NCBI GenBank assembly: GCA_045654885.1
Contig: JAZOOF010000030.1
Span: forward strand, 1-19,406
From: HGM04593 sp045654885
GTDB taxonomy: Bacteria; Bacteroidota; Bacteroidia; Bacteroidales; Bacteroidaceae
DNA length: 19,406 nt
Direction of reading: 5' to 3'
Position numbers and translations under genes: made by a program. Shown here one piece after another: positions 1 through 6,507 of this stretch (positions are counted from its first letter, which is position 1; every line of letters starts with the position of its first letter). The notes under the pieces are model-generated. The model was not told the origin of the DNA, ran no database searches, and saw only the letters and a program-made list of their open reading frames with translations.

Positions 1-447
1 TTTCAGTCGGTTCACACCTCGCCGCTCGCTGCTTGTCGCAATGCTTGGGGCGGCAAGAACTCGCTTCGCTCAAACATCATGCCGCCTGTTTCCAATCATT
101 GCTCGGCTACTCGCTGTGCCTCCCAACGCTGCCCTTCCGCCTTTGGCGGGGAATTACCTTTTGCAATGAACAGGCGCGTAGAATAGTAATTATCAATACT
201 GCTACCGTTAAAAATTGCGAGTAAGCGAATTTCTTGATTAAGCGAGCTTAACACAAACTTGTTTGATGTTATACTGCGAGTGATAAAGAAATCAACAATG
301 TTAATGTGGGTAAACTTGTTTACACACAAAGCGAGAGAAAGCAATTTCAACGAAGTTAGAAATGGTTGTAAATTCAATATATTAATTGGCTGCCCCCAGA
401 CTTGTAGCTGAACCATAACATTTTGGGTCAGCATCTATATTATTGCA
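1..447. repeat. gene-free left edge with dispersed-repeat-like sequence
   Basis: I see no convincing gene here. Roughly bases 1-180 resemble the G+C-rich filler found between genes in many Bacteroidota: short translated stretches in several frames but no domain, and a sharp change to A+T-rich sequence after about 180. The longest open frame (leftward, 96-434) crosses that boundary, has no recognisable domain and no promoter box, and is probably fortuitous. Bases 180-447 hold no feature I can name. The repeat assignment rests on memory of similar sequences and has not been checked by a search. Confidence 0.35.
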
Positions 448-489
448 AAAATAAATGACGCTTGGCAATTGCCAAGCGTCATTTATTTT
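448..489. terminator. perfect 42-bp palindrome, bidirectional terminator
   Basis: Positions 448-468 are the exact reverse complement of 469-489, giving a G+C core (GACGCTTGGC/GCCAAGCGTC) closed by A-rich and T-rich ends on both sides. It lies 20 bp beyond the stop of the leftward winged-helix gene, so it should end that transcript and also block transcription coming from the left. Confidence 0.85.
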
Positions 490-508
490 AATTGAATAGT
501 GTTTTCAA

Positions 509-706
509 TTACTTGAGAATGAGAATCTCCTCTTCGCCTGCAGCGTTGATGAAAATCTTGTCCTCGCGGAGCAACCAACCCAAACCAAGGTACAGTTCCT
601 TCTCTTTCAACTTAGTCTTAGTCTTAATTGCCTTAAGTGTAAGACCCTCTGTCTCGTTCAAAGCAGTCCAGATGCGGCCTGCAAATGCACCAGCATTCTC
701 AATCAT
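509..706 (-). CDS. small winged-helix domain protein (DUF2582 type)
   Basis: This 65-residue protein consists almost entirely of a winged-helix fold of the DUF2582/PF10771 type, common in Bacteroidota. The visible pattern is a first helix around AGRIWTALNE, a second and third helix rich in Lys and Leu (LTLKAIKTKTKLKEKELYLGLGWLLRE), then a short beta wing ending EEEILILK. The family is presumed to bind DNA or act in protein contacts; the exact role is not known. The ATG at 706 gives the usual family length. A strong promoter lies about 100 bp upstream at 809-839 and a palindromic terminator follows, so it is a one-gene transcript. Confidence 0.8.
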   Translation of the reverse strand: MIENAGAFAGRIWTALNETEGLTLKAIKTKTKLKEKELYLGLGWLLREDKIFINAAGEEEILILK

Positions 707-808
707 AGTTCTTTAGTATTTAAATTAATATTAAGTGTCTATTGAAATTGTAACAGCTTTTGTTTTAGCTTATTAAGCGTAAAAAGGGCTGTTTTTTAAT
801 TTCGGGTG

Positions 809-839
809 CAAAGGTACTGCTTTTTTTTGATATGACCAA
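809..839 (-). promoter_or_regulatory. Bacteroidota-type promoter of the winged-helix gene
   Basis: Read leftward there is a perfect -7 box TACCTTTG at 809-816 and a TTG at 837-839, 20 bp apart, the standard spacing in this phylum. The start codon at 706 is about 95 nt from the predicted transcript start, leaving an A+T-rich untranslated leader. A short T-run lies between the two boxes. Confidence 0.75.
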
Positions 840-885
840 TAAAAAGTATGTGATTTTCAATGACATTTGTCATTGTTGCCACTAT

Positions 886-1350
886 TTATTGCTCTTTTTT
901 GTTGTTTTCAAGGTATTCGCACCAAATACGTGCTGCCTCCTCAACCATTTTCACGCATGGGCGTTTCTTGTAATACTCGCCGTTGCGTGCATCGGGTGTG
1001 GTTGGTGTCGGGGCATTCTTTGCCAATCCTAAAAGCTCGGCGCAGATGAGCGAGCCGTTGCGTTTGCGGAACTCCTCGGCAAGCTGCTGCACCACCTTGT
1101 AGTTCGCCTCCTTGCCCTCGGCATTGCGCCCCTCGGTGCAGCCTGTCTCAAGGCCTGCAACAAGGAACAGGCCACATGCTGCGCCACATGTCTGGCGCAT
1201 GCGGCCAATGCCGCCGCCGAACGAAGCCGCCATCTTCAATGCCTGCTCCTGTGTGAAACCATACATGTCGGCAAATGCAGCAACAACCGACTGGCTGCAG
1301 TTGTAGCCCTCCTTGAACAGGGCTACCGCTTTTTCTATTCTCTCTTCCAT
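886..1350 (-). CDS. C_GCAxxG_C_C family protein
   Basis: The 154-residue product fits the C_GCAxxG_C_C family (PF09719/TIGR01909), small proteins with conserved cysteines thought to be redox active or metal binding; no reaction is firmly assigned. The visible signature is Cys18 (in YNCSQSV), a Gly-rich turn FGGGIGRM, then Cys55-Gly-Ala-Ala-Cys59-Gly and Cys71, with further cysteines in LICAELLG, RPCVKM and the C-terminal WCEYL. The N-terminal stretch MEERIEKAVALFKEGYNCSQ is typical of the family start, which supports the ATG at 1350. It lies 91 bp behind the stop of the dcp-like gene, separated only by a dispersed repeat, so it may be read from the same transcript. Confidence 0.85.
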   Translation of the reverse strand: MEERIEKAVALFKEGYNCSQSVVAAFADMYGFTQEQALKMAASFGGGIGRMRQTCGAACGLFLVAGLETGCTEGRNAEGKEANYKVVQQLAEEFRKRNGSLICAELLGLAKNAPTPTTPDARNGEYYKKRPCVKMVEEAARIWCEYLENNKKEQ

Positions 1351-1379
1351 AAATGTCTGTAATAAGTTTCTGTGTTAAC

Positions 1380-1432
1380 AACTCCGCCACTCCTTGGAGG
1401 GGAGGTGCCCGTAGGGCGGAGGGGAGGCTGTT
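1380..1432. repeat. G+C-rich dispersed intergenic repeat
   Basis: This stretch between two leftward genes contains several short G-rich blocks (GGAGGGGAGG, GGCGGAGGGGAGGCTG). It resembles a short repeat scattered through Bacteroidota genomes. There is only one copy in this window, so the repeat status is from memory. Confidence 0.35.
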
Positions 1433-1441
1433 ATGTGATTA

Positions 1442-3529
1442 TCAAATGAGCCCTCTTGCGCGGAGCAGAGCATCGGGGTTGGGGTCGGCGCCACGGAAAC
1501 GGCGGTACTCGCGCATTGGGTCCTTGCTGCCTCCCATTTCAACAAGTTGCTTGAAGCTTGCAGCTGTCTCTGCATCAAAGATGCCCTTCTCAAGGAACAG
1601 CTCAAATGCATCGCAGTCGAGCACCTCGGCCCAAAGGTAAGCATAGTAACCCACCTCGTAACCGCCGCTGAATACGTGGGCGAAGTTTGTGCTGCGGTAA
1701 CGGTACTCAATCTCGGGGATGAAACCAAGCTCCTGGCGCAACTCCTTCTCGTACTCGTTGCAGTCGAATTTGGTATAGTCGTCAATAAGGTGTACCTTCA
1801 TATCGAGCAATGCGGCTGCCACCAGCTCGGTTGTCTCAAAGCCGAGGTTGAAGTGTGAGCTCTTCTGCATCTTCTCAATTAGCTCGGCCGGGATTGCCTC
1901 GCCGGTGATGTAGTGCTTTGCATATGTAGGCATCACGTCGGGGTGAACCGACCACTTCTCGTTTATCTGTGAGAAGAGCTCCACGAAGTCGTGCTTGACG
2001 TTTGTTCCGCTGACGCTGGGGTAGTGTGTCTGTGTGAGCATGCCATGCAGCGCGTGGCCGAACTCATGGAACAGCGTGCGTGTCTCGTCGATGTTCAGCA
2101 GTGCAGGGGTGTTGCCCTGTGGGGCCGTGAAGTTGCACACGTTCACAATCATCGGGCGCACGTTCTCGCCGCCAATGTTACGCTGGTTCACGAAGTTTGT
2201 CATCCATGCGCCCTGGCGCTTTGATGCGCGTGGGAAGAAATCGGTGTAGAATATTCCCAGGTGGCCGTCGTTGCTGTCGAGCACCTCGTATGCCTCGACA
2301 CCATCGTAGTATACGGGGATGTCGTTGCGCTTGACGAACTTTATGTCATAGAGCTTGCTTGCGCAGTCAAAAGCACCCTGCAGAACGTTCTCGATTCTGA
2401 AGTATGGCTTGATGACCTCGTCGTTGAGCGCATACTTCTCCTTGCGCAGCTTCTCGGTGTAGTAGAACCAGTCCCAGCCCTCAATCTCTATGCCTGCACC
2501 CTCGCGGTCGGCAATCTTCTGCAGCTCGGCTCTCTCCTCCTTGGCGCGGTTTACCGCAGGCTCCCAAATGTTCATGAGCAACTCCAGTGCAGCCTCGGGG
2601 GTCTTCGCCATCTTCTCGTCGAGCACAAAGTGTGCGTATGTCTCATAGCCAAGCAACTTTGCCTTCTGCTGGCGCAGTGTGAGAATCTCCTTAATTACAG
2701 CTTTATTGTCGTTTGCGTCGTTGTTGTCGCCACGGCCATAGTATGCCTTGTACACCTTCTCGCGCAGCTCGCGGTTGTCGGCATACTGCAGGAATGGGAT
2801 GCAGCTTGGCTTGTCGAGTGTGAACACCCATGTGCCGTCCTCGCTCTTTGCAGCCTCGATGACATCCTGTGGCAGACCCTTGAGGTCGGCCTCGTCGGTA
2901 ATCACAAGCTTGAATGCCTTATTGTCGGCAAGCAGGTTGTTGCCGAACTTGATGGCTGCCAAGCCCAGCTTGGTGTCAATGTCGAGGAGTGTGGCCTTGT
3001 CGGCTTCGTTGAGCAATGCACCGCCGCGTACAAAGGCATTGTAGTAGTTCTCAAGCACAATGCTCTGCTCCTCGTTCAGGCCAAGGCTCTCGCGCTTGTT
3101 GTAGAGAGTCTTTATGCGGTTGAACAGCGTGTCGTTCATGTAGATGTAACCGCTCATTTCGGTCAACTTTGGCGAAACATAGTTCTCAATCTCGGTTGTT
3201 GCCTCGCTGTTGTCGCTCTCGTTCAGGGTGAAGAAGATGGCCGACACCTTGTCGAGTGTCTTGCCGCTAAGTTCCAGTGCATCGATGGTGTTTGCGAACG
3301 TTGGCTCGTCTGTGTTCTCGATTATTGCCTTGATGTCGGCGCGTTTCTCGGCGAAACCGTAGTCAAATGCGGCTTTGTAGTCCTCTACCTTGAAAGTGTG
3401 GAACTCCGGCGCACCGAACGGTGCCTTGCTCTCCTTGAGGAGACTGTTGCACTCCTCTTTCTTCTCTGAACACGCGATACCTGACAGCATAATCGATAGT
3501 GTTAAAAGTGAATAAAAGATTCTTTTCAT
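1442..3529 (-). CDS. dcp: M3 family metallopeptidase lipoprotein, Dcp-like
   Basis: This 695-residue zinc peptidase of family M3A is most like peptidyl-dipeptidase Dcp, which removes dipeptides from the C-terminus of short peptides. The zinc site is the HEFGH motif at 488-492, with the third ligand Glu517 in HDFVELFSQINEKW, and the C-terminal FSGGYEVGYYAYLWAEVLDCDAF block is typical of the family. The N-terminus is a short hydrophobic signal ending SGIAC, so it is probably a lipoprotein (Cys20) facing the periplasm or surface, although the lipobox is not canonical. Length matches the family. A promoter and terminator lie just upstream. A second homologue occurs at 9848-11956. Confidence 0.92.
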   Translation of the reverse strand: MKRIFYSLLTLSIMLSGIACSEKKEECNSLLKESKAPFGAPEFHTFKVEDYKAAFDYGFAEKRADIKAIIENTDEPTFANTIDALELSGKTLDKVSAIFFTLNESDNSEATTEIENYVSPKLTEMSGYIYMNDTLFNRIKTLYNKRESLGLNEEQSIVLENYYNAFVRGGALLNEADKATLLDIDTKLGLAAIKFGNNLLADNKAFKLVITDEADLKGLPQDVIEAAKSEDGTWVFTLDKPSCIPFLQYADNRELREKVYKAYYGRGDNNDANDNKAVIKEILTLRQQKAKLLGYETYAHFVLDEKMAKTPEAALELLMNIWEPAVNRAKEERAELQKIADREGAGIEIEGWDWFYYTEKLRKEKYALNDEVIKPYFRIENVLQGAFDCASKLYDIKFVKRNDIPVYYDGVEAYEVLDSNDGHLGIFYTDFFPRASKRQGAWMTNFVNQRNIGGENVRPMIVNVCNFTAPQGNTPALLNIDETRTLFHEFGHALHGMLTQTHYPSVSGTNVKHDFVELFSQINEKWSVHPDVMPTYAKHYITGEAIPAELIEKMQKSSHFNLGFETTELVAAALLDMKVHLIDDYTKFDCNEYEKELRQELGFIPEIEYRYRSTNFAHVFSGGYEVGYYAYLWAEVLDCDAFELFLEKGIFDAETAASFKQLVEMGGSKDPMREYRRFRGADPNPDALLRARGLI

Positions 3530-3577
3530 TGTCTGTTATATTTTTGTTTGTGTTTGTTTAATCAGCAATGTCTTTCG

Positions 3578-3608
3578 CGAAGATAATAAAAAAAACAGCG
3601 GTGTGCAA
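3578..3608 (-). promoter_or_regulatory. promoter of the first dcp-like gene, overlapping a terminator
   Basis: Read leftward, a -7 box TATCTTCG (one mismatch to TAnnTTTG) lies at 3578-3585 and a TTG lies at 3606-3608, with 20 bp between. The predicted leader is only about 40 nt. The TTG box sits in the loop of the terminator hairpin 3588-3619 and the spacer contains its T-run. Confidence 0.55.
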
Positions 3609-3619
3609 TAGCACACCGC
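3588..3619 (-). terminator. leftward intrinsic terminator
   Basis: Read leftward, the 9-bp stem GCGGTGTGC/GCACACCGC (3598-3606 and 3611-3619) with a 4-nt loop is followed by eight U residues (3588-3595). It ends transcripts coming from the small heat-shock gene and insulates the dcp-like gene from it. Confidence 0.85.
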
Positions 3620-3654
3620 CCGTATCTCATTCAATGTTTGCATAATAACTCTCC

Positions 3655-3745
3655 CTCTGTTTGAAACCCCTCCCTGACTGCGTTGCACCAGACTCTGCCT
3701 CTTTTTAAAGAGGAAGTACGGCGTAGCCGGGTAGGAGTTGGGAAT
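3655..3745. repeat. dispersed intergenic repeat downstream of hsp20
   Basis: This short block lies between the hsp20 stop and the terminator and includes a small inverted repeat (CCTCTTT/AAAGAGG near 3697-3712). It looks like another short dispersed repeat of Bacteroidota intergenic DNA. No gene is visible, and there is no second copy in the window. Confidence 0.35.
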
Positions 3746-3749
3746 TTTG

Positions 3750-4244
3750 TCATTCAATGGCAATCATTCTATTTACCTTCTGCTCATCGCTGTGAGCCTT
3801 CTTTGGAATGTCTATGTGCAGCACACCGTGCTTCACTTTGGCCTCAATCTTGTCGGTGTCGGCATCGTCGGGCAGTATCAGGGTCTGCTGGAATCGGGTA
3901 TATGAGAACTCGCGGCGCAGGAAACGGCCCTGTTCGTGCTTCTTCTCCTCTTTCTTCTCGTCACATTTGTCATCGCACTTCTTGTCGTCCTTGCCGCCAT
4001 CCTTGCAGCAGTTGCAGTTCTTCTCCATGGTGATGGTGAGGTCGTTCTCGCTGTCAATGTGAATCTTGAAATCGTCCTTGCACATGCCGGCCGCGGCAAC
4101 CTCCACCTTGTACTCCTTCTCGGTCTCAAAGACGTTTATTGCAGGTGCTGTCGAACTGTTGCGCACAAGGATGTCGCTGTTGAAAAAATCGTTGAAGATG
4201 CTTGGGAGCCACTGCTGGCCGTTCCTTTTCACTAACATGCTCAT
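3750..4244 (-). CDS. Hsp20 small heat-shock protein with cysteine-rich insertion
   Basis: This 164-residue chaperone is of the alpha-crystallin/Hsp20 family, which holds unfolding cytosolic proteins in a refoldable state. The N-terminus (MSMLVKRNGQQWLPSIFNDFF) is typical of Bacteroidota Hsp20. The alpha-crystallin domain starts near residue 34 (APAINVFETEKEYKVEVAAAG) and ends with GVLHIDIPKK and an IAIE tail, close to the usual I-x-I anchor. The odd part is residues about 75-106: a highly charged loop with Cys77, Cys79, Cys80, Cys90 and Cys94, where relatives usually have a short Lys/Glu-rich loop. The start could be Met1 or Met3. It is a single gene with a terminator at 3588-3619; no clear promoter box was found. 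Confidence 0.9.
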   Translation of the reverse strand: MSMLVKRNGQQWLPSIFNDFFNSDILVRNSSTAPAINVFETEKEYKVEVAAAGMCKDDFKIHIDSENDLTITMEKNCNCCKDGGKDDKKCDDKCDEKKEEKKHEQGRFLRREFSYTRFQQTLILPDDADTDKIEAKVKHGVLHIDIPKKAHSDEQKVNRMIAIE

Positions 4245-4533
4245 AACTGTTGTTGTTTTTGTTTGTTATACATAGTCAAACAGCACGCCGCCGAACCGGG
4301 TAATAACGACCCCAATGTGATGCAGGTGTTGACCGGGCCGCAGTCTCTCGTTGAGTGACTTATTGAATACCCGCGACGGTCGTGCCGTTTGCATATATAA
4401 TGCAGAGTGGGGCATGTTGGTTCGCAGTGAGGGGCTGTTTTTATGATTTGTTAATGATAAACGTTGCCTCCGTTTTTCTTTTGTGTCACCCCTTAGCTTT
4501 TGTCCCTGCACAAAATCTTTTCACGCAAAACTA
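4245..4533. other. intergenic region between hsp20 and the island
   Basis: This is the divergent gap between the leftward hsp20 gene and the rightward island promoter. No gene is visible. The leftward hsp20 control region must lie here, but I could not find a clear -7/-33 pair. Bases from about 4503 onward belong to the promoter block that recurs at 8620-8690. Confidence 0.4.
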
Positions 4534-4564
4534 TTGACAACGGCTTCTACATTTGCTATATTAG
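4534..4564 (+). promoter_or_regulatory. island promoter, copy 1
   Basis: TTG at 4534-4536, a 20-bp spacer, then TATATTAG at 4557-4564 (one mismatch to TAnnTTTG). The same block, including flanking CACAAAATCTTTTC and GCTATATTAGC stretches, recurs at 8648-8678, which supports its being a functional unit. It should drive the four genes from 4652 to 8557. Confidence 0.65.
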
Positions 4565-4571
4565 CACTATT

Positions 4572-4651
4572 ATTTCCTGTCGCGTTGTTTTTGTGGCAAT
4601 TCAGCAACCTCCTCTGGGCGAATTGCGTATAGCTTTGTGGCAAAAAAAGTC
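4572..4651 (+). repeat. conserved leader ahead of effector gene 1
   Basis: About 80 bp immediately before the start codon are repeated, with roughly one base in five changed, at 6431-6507 before the second effector gene. Shared landmarks are CCTGTCGCG, TTTTTGTGGCAAT, CAGCAACC, TATAGCTTTGT and a run of A before the ATG. It is part of the duplicated cassette and may affect translation. Confidence 0.7.
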
Positions 4652-5764
4652 ATGAACGGATTATACGAGTTGCATTTCCATGGAAACCGCCAGGAGATTG
4701 AAAAGGAGAAACTTAGAAAGCGTGAGTTGATGTCGTATTTCCCCAAGACATTGGGGACGGTTGACGAAACAAAGTATGTGTTGCAGGATGATGACAAACC
4801 GAAACAGACCGATTATTTTGAGAGCAAACCTGTAAGCCCATTGACACCTCCTGCACCAAGCAAGAACGAGCCAATACCAGGTATTGCCGGAATAGGAGGA
4901 TTGCAGAGTGAGAAACCTAAAAAGGATGATAATGGGCAAACCATAGTACAGGGCTTGGCCAATTGGGGAAACAATGGGAATGCAATTGGCTTTGGGAACG
5001 GGAAAGATGTTGCCACATCCTTGAACCCACAAAATGACAAGAATGAAACAAAAGCTCCCAAATCGCCGTTTGATTTTGATCCATGGAAAAGAGAAAAGAC
5101 AATAGATTCAATAAATAAAATAAATTATTTGAAACTTAATGGGGAAATAGGTTCGGTACCCATTTCAAGACCTGCCTACCACGATGATGAATTTAGATAT
5201 ATGAACAAGGCAAAGTTCGACTCTGTTATAGGAGACAGTTTTAGATTTGAAGGAGGATTTGTGAATAACAAATATGACCGTGGTGGAAAGACGAATTATG
5301 GCATAACTGAAATATTTATGGAGCAATACAAGAATGCTCTTCCTGATGGAAAAGTTAAGCCTATAGAGGAACTTACAAAAGAAGATGCATGTAATTTGTA
5401 TTTTGCAATGTGGAACAACAAGAGGTTGGGAGAGGTAAGGGATAAGAATTTGGCATTTGTGCTTAATGACTATATGATAAATTCCAATGAGTGGGAGGTC
5501 GCAAAAAGAGTACAAAGAATACTTAACCTCAATGGTGAGAATTTGAAGCCCGATGGTGTGTTTGGTACAAAAACGCTTGATGCGATTCATCGTGCAGACA
5601 AAGAATGGTTAATAGAGCAAATTATAATAGACAGGTATAACAATTATCGTAAGATTGTAGCTAATGATAATTCGCAAATTAATAATTATGCGGGGTGGAT
5701 AAACCGTTTGAATCAAGTAGCGGAAATCGTTGGCTCAAAATTGAGGTTTGATAAAAAATATTAG
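4652..5764 (+). CDS. GH108-type muramidase effector with shared N-terminal module
   Basis: This 370-residue protein has three parts. Residues 1-65 are nearly the same as the start of the protein at 6508 (48 of 65 identical by eye). Residues about 100-145 are a low-complexity linker matching the 56-residue repeat of that protein. From about residue 190 comes a glycoside hydrolase 108 domain: FEGGFVNN with catalytic Glu200, then YDRGGKTNYGIT, followed by a C-terminal peptidoglycan-binding-3 type region (DGVFGTKTLDAIHR). The enzyme should cut the glycan strands of peptidoglycan. I chose the ATG at 4652 rather than 4637 because it gives a start equal in length to the paralogue. It has no signal peptide, so another route must carry it out. 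The next gene encodes an exported protein, its likely immunity partner. Confidence 0.85.
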   Translation: MNGLYELHFHGNRQEIEKEKLRKRELMSYFPKTLGTVDETKYVLQDDDKPKQTDYFESKPVSPLTPPAPSKNEPIPGIAGIGGLQSEKPKKDDNGQTIVQGLANWGNNGNAIGFGNGKDVATSLNPQNDKNETKAPKSPFDFDPWKREKTIDSINKINYLKLNGEIGSVPISRPAYHDDEFRYMNKAKFDSVIGDSFRFEGGFVNNKYDRGGKTNYGITEIFMEQYKNALPDGKVKPIEELTKEDACNLYFAMWNNKRLGEVRDKNLAFVLNDYMINSNEWEVAKRVQRILNLNGENLKPDGVFGTKTLDAIHRADKEWLIEQIIIDRYNNYRKIVANDNSQINNYAGWINRLNQVAEIVGSKLRFDKKY

Positions 5765-5888
5765 AAGTTGTTTAAATTTATGTCCTTGAAATTTTTATAG
5801 AACTTTCGTGAAAACAAAGGGCATAAAAAGACAAGCACTTCTTGCGGATAATGTAAATAATATTTTTGAAAGAAATTTAAACAGCTTC
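5764..5888. mobile_element. 125-bp MITE with TTA target duplication
   Basis: Ends are the inverted repeats GAAGTTGTTTAAATTT (5764-5779) and AAATTTAAACAGCTTC (5873-5888), one mismatch over 16 bp, flanked on both sides by TTA (5761-5763 and 5889-5891). A 3-bp TNA duplication and this size fit a non-autonomous element moved by an IS5-type transposase; no transposase is encoded. It abuts the effector stop codon. Because the flank beyond the right end also begins TTAG, the TAG stop would be the same without the element. It widens a gap of about 23 bp to 147 bp. Confidence 0.75.
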
Positions 5889-5911
5889 TTAGTCTCCAAA
5901 AAAAAACAATT

Positions 5912-6427
5912 ATGCTTTTAGGTATTTTGACAATAATTATTGTTGTATTGACGTCGGGAAGTCATGCTGTTTTTTCACAGCGTAGTGAAGAGAAGGAACT
6001 TTCTCCATTTGTAGGCACTTGGGATTGGGAGAAAAATTCTCCCGAAGAAGACTCTTTTTACATTTGGGTCGGGGAAAGGAATGACTCGTTATTGTTCAGT
6101 ATTGGTGGAATATTCTACGGAGGAAGTAGGATACATATGCCCGGGCTTGATAATAATTACAATGATATACCTATGGTGAAAGTGCCTAAAGTAGAAAATA
6201 ATATTGTCAAAAGTAAAATCAGCGAAGCTTATTCAAATTTTTATTTTGATCCAAATAGAAGATATGTGTATAACGATATTATATTTGAGTTGATAAACGA
6301 TAGTACAATGCTGTTTGTTCTTAACAACAATAAAGGGTATTGGCCAGACACGGCAATCATGAAACGTCGTGATAGGGTTAATAGAAGGTTTTCTTATGAG
6401 GAAGAGGACGTTTTGTACAGAAAATAG
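5912..6427 (+). CDS. exported protein, probable immunity partner of the muramidase
   Basis: The 171-residue product begins with a hydrophobic signal sequence (LLGILTIIIVVLTSGSHAVFS), so it is probably exported to the periplasm. The mature part opens with FVGTWDWEK and continues with alternating strands rich in Asn and Asp, like small beta-barrel (lipocalin-like) proteins in which a GTW start is common. I do not recognise a named family with certainty. Its position directly after a peptidoglycan hydrolase without its own promoter, and its export to the compartment where that enzyme would act, suggest an immunity protein. The pair was adjacent before the MITE inserted. Confidence 0.6.
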   Translation: MLLGILTIIIVVLTSGSHAVFSQRSEEKELSPFVGTWDWEKNSPEEDSFYIWVGERNDSLLFSIGGIFYGGSRIHMPGLDNNYNDIPMVKVPKVENNIVKSKISEAYSNFYFDPNRRYVYNDIIFELINDSTMLFVLNNNKGYWPDTAIMKRRDRVNRRFSYEEEDVLYRK

Positions 6428-6430
6428 AAT

Positions 6431-6507
6431 TCCTGTCGCGGCATTTTTTGTGGCAATCCAGCAACCTTGCTTGGGAAATTTGCATATAGCTTTGTTGCAA
6501 AAAAGCC
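6431..6507 (+). repeat. conserved leader ahead of effector gene 2
   Basis: Second copy of the leader at 4572-4651, starting four bases after the stop of the exported protein and running up to the next ATG. The -7/-33 block found upstream of copy 1 is not present here, so the second pair probably depends on read-through from the promoter at 4534. Confidence 0.7.

Noticed and set aside
96..434. Leftward 112-codon open frame at the left edge
   Set aside because: Spans a sharp composition change, no domain, no promoter; taken as chance.
2261..3469. Long rightward open frame of 402 codons antisense to the first dcp-like gene
   Set aside because: Valine-, leucine- and cysteine-rich nonsense with no domain; it is the antisense shadow of a G+C-rich gene with a clear HEFGH motif.
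4637..4651. Upstream ATG of the muramidase effector
   Set aside because: Alignment with effector 2, including the leader, places the start at 4652.
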